A stretch of DNA of 64,000 bases from Cordilura impudica. Taxonomy: Eukaryota; Arthropoda; Insecta; Diptera; Scathophagidae. A program made the position numbers and the translations under genes. The notes below the pieces were generated by a model. The model was given only the letters and a program-made list of their open reading frames with translations, searched no databases and was not told the origin of the DNA. The stretch is from positions 49,769,307-49,833,306 of the forward strand of contig OY821521.1 in NCBI GenBank assembly GCA_963682025.1, written 5' to 3'. Positions 57,670-64,000 of this stretch are shown here, in pieces (within the stretch, counting starts at the first letter, position 1; each line of letters begins with the position of its first letter).

Positions 57670-58040
57670 TTTTAAAAATCTTGGCAATTTTTACCAGGAA
57701 AATATGCTTTTTTTTTAAAAAGCACATTAAAACAATTTACTTTTTTTAAATGTATTTAAAAAAAAAAGTTATTTTATATAAAAGATCCTTTTTTGAGAAA
57801 AGGTAATTTTGTAAGAAAATGTACTTTAAAAAGAATGTTATTGTTTTAAAAAGGTACTTTTTTCAAAAAAGAGTACTTTTAAGAAAATGTTCTTTTTAAA
57901 AAGGGTAGATTTTTAAGAAGATGTACTTTTTTAAGAAAAGATGTTTTTTAATGTTATTTTTTAAGAAAAAAAATTTTTTTATAAGCATAGGTGCTTTTTA
58001 AAACGAGGTACTTTTTTTTAACAAATGATACTTTTTAAGG
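57670..58040. repeat. Minisatellite related to AAAAAGGTACTTTTT, reverse of the 30-33 kb type
   Basis: Units such as 'aaaaaggtacttttttcaa' and 'agaaaatgtacttttt' are the complement of the CTTAAAAAAGTAC units at 30-33 kb. Confidence 0.7.
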
Positions 58041-58044
58041 AAAA

Positions 58045-58185
58045 ACAAGTAAGAGTGTTAAATTCGGCTGTGCCGAATCTTTGATACCCTCCACCTCGGT
58101 TTGAGTATTGATAATAAATGTAAACAAAATATTGGAAAAAGTAAACAATTTGTTAAACTTAATACCAAATTATTTCAGAAAATTC
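58045..58185 (+). mobile_element. Sister Helentron-like family, copy 2 (5' part)
   Basis: ACAAGTAAGAGTGTTAAATT with the hairpin ATTCGGCTGTGCCGAAT and 'ataccctccacctcgg', closely matching copy 1 to about 58,185, where similarity stops. It is inserted in the minisatellite. Confidence 0.68.
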
Positions 58186-58875
58186 TTTGGGTTTGTTTTC
58201 GCCTTTTCTATTATTTCGGATTTATTTCGGTGTTTGCTTTTTACCTATAAGCATGCGTTTCCGGTTATATGACATAACTTCTCGTTTAATTTAGTTTTTG
58301 CAAATTAAATAGCTCGCGCTAACCTCCATTGCAATGGTTGTGTAGGGTGGCTATATGCATTAAATCGTGCTAATTGGAGATGGCTGTATAGTTTCTTTTA
58401 ACTGGCCAAATATTTCTTCATTGTGGCCATATAGGTCGGATGGAGTAACAAAATAATAACCAAAAAAAAAAAAGCTCTCTCAACTTTTTTATTAAAATAT
58501 TGCCATATTTGGAAAACATAGAGAATTAACTTATAATAATAAATATTCAAATTAGGGATGCCAAACGCAAAAAACCGAATGTCCCAAACGTTTTAAATAA
58601 AATAATTTGTTATCTTTATTTTCTGAAAAACTTCCAATATTCTCCAAAAAAATTATATATAAATAACATTCTCAACAAATTGCGTTTATTTATGTAACAA
58701 TTTTTATGTTCGCAATTCTTAAATATCATTTGACGTTTTCTAAAATTCATTGAATTTAAATTAATTTTTTCTGTAGTCCGATTCTGTAAATTTCAACGAT
58801 CCTACAATCGCAAAATATATCGACAGCTATTGTTGTTTGCACTAAGGATTAAGTGATTCACTAAGTACATACATC
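58186..58875. other. Unassigned region
   Basis: Slightly GC-richer between 58,190 and 58,440 with no recognised motif; AT-rich afterwards. Confidence 0.35.
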
Positions 58876-59308
58876 TTAAGGCCCATTTACATGATACCAC
58901 TCAGTCGTATGATTTTTCGAAATAAAAATCCGATGAAATTCATCGGACTGTCATAAAGTCGTACCGACATTATTTCTGCATACTTAGGCCATTTACACCA
59001 TAACACTCAAGTCTTATGAAAACAGCTGTTTAGAATAATAAGCAAATTTATTTTGAAATTTATATTTTATTTTCACTTTCTTTGTTTTTGTTTACCATTT
59101 TTTTAATATTACCAAAAAAAAAACAACTCTGGTCCGATGAAAATGGCAAGTTTTTAGAAATGTTTCAAAAACCATCGGACTTCGAAAATGAAATCCTACA
59201 GACTGTCAATTTCATAACAAAAGCTTTTTACATTATACGACTTTTTCATAATACTCGAATTTCTGACAGATCGTATTACAAAGTGTGATAGTGTAAACTG
59301 GCCTTTAA
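58876..59308. mobile_element. MITE with TTA target duplication (copy 2)
   Basis: Reverse complement of 9,935-10,370 with ends AGGCCCATTTACATGATACC and AGGCCAGTTTACACTATCAC. TTA flanks both sides. The 68-codon frame inside (59,082-59,288) is a by-product. Confidence 0.72.
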
Positions 59309-60109
59309 CGACAGTCGGCAAATCTATTATTCTATTTATTTAAATTGTAAACGAGTGGCATCTCTGTCAAAATAAGCGAAAAACACAAAGAAGCATAGAA
59401 AAAAACAAATTACTTCGTGTTTGACAGGATGATTTTATATTTATGTTTAATATCTTTATTTTGTTTACTAATATTTCTGTTTATTTATTTGAAAATCAAA
59501 TAATGAATTGAATTTGCTATTTAATTTTTTTATTTATATAAAAAAGTTTTTTAATAAAAGCAAAATATTTTCACTATTTTATGATTTTTATTTATGTATG
59601 ACGACATATCAACCTAAAAATTTAAGTTTTTATCGATTGAATAAACAACACAAAAATGGTTGTCGTTTAGCTGATTTTAACAATAGCGAATATCGTTTAA
59701 AAATTTTACTGATAATTTTGCATTTCTTTTTTTAACGATTCGACTATCGTTAAAAGAAGTTACTGAAAAGCTATTAATTTCTCCTGAATGCCAATATTTT
59801 TTTTTTAATGTAAACATTTTTTAAATATAAACATATTTAGTGTTTTTTTTTTTGGAATTTAATGCAATTGATGTCTTCTAAATTTAAAATTATTATTTCC
59901 GACGTTTTAATATGATTTTCTGAAATTCAATTAATATTTTCTAATTTATAACAACACCCATTTTACAATAACAACACATAGCAGCCTATTTGCAAAATTG
60001 ATAACAAACAAACAAGTAAACTCTTTTCTTATATTTAACAATAACTACACATAATTTGTAATAAATCTGTCAAACTTAAAAAGTAGCGTTGCCACATCTG
60101 TTTATTAAT
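59309..60109. other. AT-rich DNA upstream of the LINE, possible 5'UTR at its right end
   Basis: No gene recognised. The stretch from about 59,950 contains 'acaataacaacac' words and may be the LINE 5' leader, but no target duplication or promoter motif was found to fix the boundary. Confidence 0.35.
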
Positions 60110-60985
60110 ATGTCCTGTTTGATAAATACTTGTTCCATTAAGGATGATGGGGAACGGATGATCGTTTGTTGGTTGTGTCATGAACTTTGTCATCTTAAAT
60201 GTAGTGGTCTTTCTGGGTTAGTTGCGGATGCTTTGACCAATAATAAAGGTCTACATTGGTGCTGCTATAAGTGCAGAAAAATTGGCGTAAGTTTTTATCG
60301 CTTCTTTCAAGATACAAAAAAGAAATTTTTGAATATCCAAGAAGAAGCGTCGGATTTAACTAATCGTATTAATGATTATGGAAAATTATTTGACGATTTC
60401 AAATCATTGGATAATTTAAAATCTCCTCCTCAATCTTCACCGAAACGCCGTAAATCGTCAAGAAATGCTACCAAAGAAAAAAACAATAATCCTGTTCCGG
60501 TTTATGTTACTTCTGGTTCTTCTATACCTGATTCACTTTCAATTATTAATAACATTAAGGATCCTGCTATTCCTTTGAGCTGTGCTGATATTGCCCATAA
60601 TCAACCTGAATTTGCCTTAAATAACCATGTTCCCGTTTTCAATAATAGTCAAACTATAAATAATACGCTAAGAGCTGTACCACCTAAAAAAACTGTTTTC
60701 ATCTCGAGGCTGGCCTTCGATACAACTACTGAAGATGTTGATTCCTTCATTAAATCTAAGGTGGGTCCAAACGTAGACATTTCAACATATAAGTTTGTTT
60801 TTTCTCAACCAAGATCCATTACTTCTTTCAAAGTTACTGTTACTAATGATCTTTTTGAACGTATTCTGGATCCTAATTTTTGGCCTAAATATACATTGGT
60901 TCGTGAATATATATACAGGGAAAATCCAAGATCCGCTAACATTGGTCGTCTTCCACAAATTGATTTAAATGCTCCAAAAAACTAG
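60110..60985 (+). CDS. LINE ORF1 protein: PHD-like zinc finger, possible coiled coil, RRM-like domain
   Basis: ORF1 proteins bind element RNA and help form the ribonucleoprotein. This one is 291 residues from the first ATG at 60,110; the frame is open 7 codons upstream, but only from a TTG. Residues 3-55 carry a PHD-type ligand pattern: C3, C8, C20-x2-C23, H28-x2-C31, W50 and C52-x2-C55. Residues about 66-105 look helical and charged, possibly coiled coil. A Ser/Asn/Pro-rich linker follows, then about 194-267 an RRM-like stretch starting TVFISRLAFDTTTEDV and containing SITSFKVTV and WPKYTLVREY. It ends APKN at A AAA AAC TAG, where the -1 frame continues into ORF2. No breaks were seen. Confidence 0.85.
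   Translation: MSCLINTCSIKDDGERMIVCWLCHELCHLKCSGLSGLVADALTNNKGLHWCCYKCRKIGVSFYRFFQDTKKKFLNIQEEASDLTNRINDYGKLFDDFKSLDNLKSPPQSSPKRRKSSRNATKEKNNNPVPVYVTSGSSIPDSLSIINNIKDPAIPLSCADIAHNQPEFALNNHVPVFNNSQTINNTLRAVPPKKTVFISRLAFDTTTEDVDSFIKSKVGPNVDISTYKFVFSQPRSITSFKVTVTNDLFERILDPNFWPKYTLVREYIYRENPRSANIGRLPQIDLNAPKN
60976..60982 (+). promoter_or_regulatory. Candidate -1 ribosomal frameshift heptamer A AAA AAC
   Basis: In the ORF1 frame the last codons are CCA AAA AAC TAG, so A_AAA_AAC has exactly the X_XXY_YYZ phase and the stop follows at once. The -1 frame passes through CTA at 60,982 and is open into ORF2. No strong downstream hairpin or pseudoknot was evident by eye; a 5-base stem TTGAT/ATCAA is possible near 60,998-61,024. 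Confidence 0.5.
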
Positions 60986-61926
60986 GAGCTTGTACTATTG
61001 ATTACATTTCATTAGTTTATCAAAATGTTCGCGGCTTAAGAACTAAACTCACATCTTTATATATGGAAAGTTTCAACTTACAACATCACATCATCGTACT
61101 TACTGAAACTTGGCTTAATGATACTTTTTTGAATACGGAAATACTCTCTTACAAATACAATATTTTTAGACGTGATCGTGGGTCCACAACAAATGGTGGC
61201 GGTGTTCTTATTGCGGTCTCCAGTATTTTATTCTCAGAGGCTTTATTAATTGACCCCTCATTCGACATCGAATTTATCGCAGTTTTAATTAAACTTAATG
61301 GAAAACAATTATTTATTACCTGCTCATATATTCCTCCATCGTCCTCACAGTCTATTTATGACAAACATGGCGAAGCTATTAAATATATTCTTCGTACAGC
61401 TAATCAAGATGACTTTGTTATTATTCTTGGTGATTTTAATTTGCCTTCAATATCCTGGAAGTTCTTACCTGATGAAAAATATTTTTTTCCATCCAAATCA
61501 AATAATAAGTGTGAAGAGCTTTTCAATATTTTATTTGATCTGAATCTCTTTCAAATAAATGGTATATACAACAATCTTTATAAATTATTGGATTTAATAT
61601 TTGTCAACGATACTTCGGAATGTTACATCAAGCGTTCAATCCCAATTTCTTCTCCTGAAGATACACATCACCCTACCATTGAAGTAAATTTATATATTCC
61701 CTCTGGACTTTTAAAAACACCTTCTAAAAATGATGTTAAAGATTTTTGTTTCGCACAATCAAATTACTGTTTGTTGAACGAACTTCTACACAGTACGAAC
61801 TGGCACAGTCTATTATCTTTTTCTATTGGATCCACAGTTGCTATTGATCATATGACTGAAACATTTTACAGTACTATTTCCTCTGCAATGGATTTATGTA
61901 TTCCGAAACAAATTCGTAATAACTTT
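60982..61926 (+). CDS. LINE ORF2, endonuclease part
   Basis: Apurinic-type endonuclease that nicks target DNA for reverse transcription. The frame is open from 60,964. The first ATG (61,063) lies inside the domain, because the conserved opening YQNVRGLRTKL is encoded upstream of it at 61,018-61,050; translation must therefore begin earlier. Counting from that Met: TETWL at 14-18, GGGVLIAVSS at 45-54, SYIPPSS at 88-94, GDFN at 123-126 with catalytic Asp/Asn, DLIF at 177-180, and THHPTIEV at 201-208 with the catalytic His. The frame then breaks at a TTT at 61,924-61,926 and would stop at 61,959. Confidence 0.85.
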
Positions 61927-63860
61927 CTGGTCCTCCTTGGAATACCAAGCAACTCATAAGACTTAAAAATAAAAAAAATAAATATTACAAGAAATACAAG
62001 CTATCCGGTTCTCTTGTGGATTATGGGAAATACTCCATCAGCCGAGCGGAATATACTGCACTGAATAAATCATGTTACTCTAATTACTTAATCAAAATGA
62101 AAAATAGTTTCAAAAGTAATCCAAAATCTTTTTATAAATTTGTCAACACTAAGAGAAAAACAACTGGTTATCCTGCTATTATGAAATTTCAACATACTGA
62201 ATCTTATGATAATACTATTATAAGTAATTTGTTTGCTGATTTTTTTTCAACAACTTATTCCAATTCAACTTTTGATGATTCTACCACTTATCCATATATA
62301 CTGACTGCTAATAGAACCATATGTATTCCATTTCTTGATGTCTCTATGGTTTCTAAAGGGTTGAAAAAACTAAAATTTTCGTATAATAGTGGACCTGATA
62401 AAATTCCTAGCAGTATTTTAATCAAATGTGCGGATGCTTTAGCTATTCCATTGACAATAATGTTTAACTCATCAATTAAATACGGATACTTTCCAAATAC
62501 ATGGAAGGACTCTTTCATTATTCCGCTATTTAAATCCGGAAACAAGTCGGATGTTACAAATTATCGTGGTATTGCAAAATTAAGTACTATACCTAAATTC
62601 TTTGAAAAAATTATAACTGATCAACTATGTCACCAAGTCAACACATTAATTTCTCCATTCCAACATGGCTTTCAAAAACGGTGCTCAACCTCAACGAACC
62701 TTTTACATCTTACAACAATAGTCAATCGTGGCTTTCTTCAAAGAAAGCAAACTGACGCAATTTACACTGATTTCAGCAAGGCGTTTGATAAAGTCAACCA
62801 TAAACTTCTTATAAAGAAATTACATCTAATGGGATTTTCTGATCTTAGTACAAAGTGGATATATTCATATTTGACAAACAGAAAGCAAAATGTACTTTTT
62901 AATAACATATCTTCGAAAAATATTAATGTTTTATCTGGAGTACCGCAAGGCAGCCATCTTGGACCGCTTTTATTTTCTTTATTTATAAATGATTTGCCAC
63001 AGGTTATTCAGTTTTCAAATATCCTGATGTATGCTGACGATGTAAAAGTCTTTATGAGTTATAACCAATATTCCGACCACACTTATCTTCAAAATGATTT
63101 GGATTCGTTTCACTCATGGTGTATTTTAAATTTAATGGAGCTCAATCTTAAAAAGTGCAAATATATGCGTTTTGTTCGAAAAAGACCAATATCTGTAAAT
63201 TACGTGTTGGGAGGCTTTCAATTGGAAAAAGTTGATAACTTCTTAGATCTTGGTGTCTTATTAGATTCAAAACTTAGTTTCGTTCTTCATATTACAATTA
63301 CGGTAAACAAAGCCAGAGGAGTTCTTGGTTTTATAAAACGTTGGTCTAAAGAGTTCAACGATCCGTATGTAACAAAAACACTATACACGTCACTTGTGAG
63401 ACCGATTTTGGAATATGCATCTATTATATGGGACCCTATCTATCAAACTCATATTGATAGCATTGAATCGGTGCAAAAACAATTCCTACTATTCTGTCTT
63501 CGCAGCTTAAATTTTAACCAATTAAATCTTCCGTCATATAACAGCAGACTCGCCCTTGTTAAGCTGCCAACCTTAAAAAGCCGCAGATCTATGCTAAACG
63601 TTTCGTTTCTTTTGAACATAATTAATGGCGATGTTTGTTCTGGTTTTCTGATCAACAATATTTCATTTAACATCCCCCAACGGCCAACACGTTTCTTCTC
63701 ACCTTTAACTGTCCAGTTTTATAGATCAAATTATGCAAACGGTGATCCGCTTAGACGAATGTGTTCTGAATTTAATAAGCTTTATAGATTTATAGATTTT
63801 TTTTCAAATACAAATGTCATAAAAAGTAATATAATAATTTATTTGAACACATTAAATTAA
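61923..63860 (+). CDS. LINE ORF2, reverse-transcriptase part (frame-shifted from the endonuclease)
   Basis: Continues ORF2 in the next frame with the expected linker SGPPWNTKQL, then a basic stretch. Counting from the Met at 62,016: FPNTWKDSFIIPLFKSGN at 159-176, YRGIAKLS at 183-190, motif A TDFSKAFDKVNH at 251-262 with Asp 252, motif B SGVPQGSHLGPLLF at 307-320, motif C MYADD at 338-342. The C-terminal region includes YASIIWDPIYQTHIDSIESV, usual after the thumb in CR1/Jockey-like elements. All RT motifs are intact; the stop is at 63,858. A single missing base in the T run at 61,924-61,926 would account for the break; a sequencing error is equally possible. Confidence 0.87.
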   Translation, partial: LSGPPWNTKQLIRLKNKKNKYYKKYKLSGSLVDYGKYSISRAEYTALNKSCYSNYLIKMKNSFKSNPKSFYKFVNTKRKTTGYPAIMKFQHTESYDNTIISNLFADFFSTTYSNSTFDDSTTYPYILTANRTICIPFLDVSMVSKGLKKLKFSYNSGPDKIPSSILIKCADALAIPLTIMFNSSIKYGYFPNTWKDSFIIPLFKSGNKSDVTNYRGIAKLSTIPKFFEKIITDQLCHQVNTLISPFQHGFQKRCSTSTNLLHLTTIVNRGFLQRKQTDAIYTDFSKAFDKVNHKLLIKKLHLMGFSDLSTKWIYSYLTNRKQNVLFNNISSKNINVLSGVPQGSHLGPLLFSLFINDLPQVIQFSNILMYADDVKVFMSYNQYSDHTYLQNDLDSFHSWCILNLMELNLKKCKYMRFVRKRPISVNYVLGGFQLEKVDNFLDLGVLLDSKLSFVLHITITVNKARGVLGFIKRWSKEFNDPYVTKTLYTSLVRPILEYASIIWDPIYQTHIDSIESVQKQFLLFCLRSLNFNQLNLPSYNSRLALVKLPTLKSRRSMLNVSFLLNIINGDVCSGFLINNISFNIPQRPTRFFSPLTVQFYRSNYANGDPLRRMCSEFNKLYRFIDFFSNTNVIKSNIIIYLNTLN

Positions 63861-63928
63861 ATTTTTTAATTTTTCATTCATTGTTAAATGTTTTTTTTAA
63901 ATAGTCTGTAAGGATTAATTCCATAGAT
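63861..63928 (+). other. LINE 3'UTR
   Basis: T-rich 68 bases between the ORF2 stop and the tail. No polyadenylation signal other than AATAAA-like words in the tail itself. Confidence 0.6.
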
Positions 63929-63935
63929 TAATAAT

Positions 63936-63965
<30 letters not shown>
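63929..63965 (+). repeat. (AATA)n tail of the LINE
   Basis: ATTAATAATAATAAATAAATA... marks the 3' end of the insertion instead of a pure poly(A). Genomic flank begins near TTGGAAATTTTAG. Confidence 0.8.
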
Positions 63966-63966
<1 letters not shown>

Positions 63967-64000
63967 GGAAATTTTAGTTCCAGTTTTTAGAATTGATATT

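Larger units (their letters stand above)
60110..63965 (+). mobile_element. Non-LTR retrotransposon (CR1/Jockey-like), nearly intact
   Basis: Two-ORF layout: ORF1 with a PHD-like finger and RRM-like domain, ORF2 with an apurinic-type endonuclease and reverse transcriptase. A 105-base 3'UTR and an (AATA)n tail (63,929-63,965) follow. These are the parts needed for target-primed reverse transcription. ORF1 is open and ORF2 has one apparent 1-base loss, so the insertion is young. The 5' boundary is uncertain; 60,110 is the ORF1 start. The clade is a judgement from domain style, not a phylogeny. Confidence 0.88.

Noticed and set aside
60089..60109. ORF1 start at 60,089
   Set aside because: The codon there is TTG; the first ATG in frame is at 60,110 and leaves the zinc finger intact.
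62288..62545. Reverse-strand frames within the LINE ORF2
   Set aside because: Antisense shadows of the reverse transcriptase.

Overview
This 64-kb window is AT-rich nuclear DNA from a higher fly, most likely a calyptrate such as a blow fly; the order follows from the repeats, the genus is a guess. No complete host gene is visible. The window is dominated by a short element with a dipteran mini-me/Helentron-like design: one palindrome near each end, subterminal inverted repeats, a GGAC/GTCC tandem core and no target-site duplication. About 25 full, partial or decayed copies are present on both strands. A sister family has two copies near 57-58 kb.

Regions. 0-9.6 kb: nine Helentron-like copies, a dispersed repeat and AT-rich filler. 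9.6-13.6 kb: a TTA-flanked MITE, a dead Tc1 transposase split by a small Helitron, a head-to-head pair of Helentron-like copies, a hAT transposase tail and a possible 5'UTR exon. 13.6-20 kb: more copies, heptamer minisatellite and a GC-richer block. 20-26.8 kb: transposase relics, a tRNA-derived SINE head, a relic of a repeat-borne protein with a DYCW motif, a ~145-bp array with a Helitron in it and a 767-bp TIR element. 28-29.7 kb: a palindromic element and one Helentron-like copy. 30-33.6 kb: minisatellite built on AAAAAGTAC. 36-41 kb: AAAAATG-type heptamer minisatellite with a ~1.26-kb higher-order duplication and two Helentron-like copies. 41-46.5 kb: a LINE RT fragment, then a 3.9-kb inverted-repeat element nested in one decayed Helentron-like copy and itself carrying a younger copy and a palindromic MITE. 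46.5-50.3 kb: mostly unassigned DNA, with a possible 71-nt exon and a GC-rich block. 50.3-55.7 kb: a second 767-bp-family element, a palindromic MITE, tandem Helitrons and a TIR element with a transposase relic. 57-59.3 kb: the sister family, minisatellite and a second TTA-flanked MITE.

The only substantial protein-coding unit is a nearly intact non-LTR retrotransposon on the + strand (about 60.1-63.97 kb). ORF1 has a PHD-like zinc finger, a possible coiled coil and an RRM-like domain. ORF2 has an endonuclease and a reverse transcriptase and carries one apparent 1-base loss. ORF1 ends in A AAA AAC followed at once by TAG, and ORF2 is open in the -1 frame with no ATG near the junction, so ORF2 could be made by -1 ribosomal frameshifting.

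The most informative structures are the nestings. Three times, a second copy of the interrupted repeat, or the opposite arm of a palindrome, supplies the empty site of a Helentron-like insertion; each shows entry into an A/T run without duplication. All assignments were made by reading the sequence; no searches were run.
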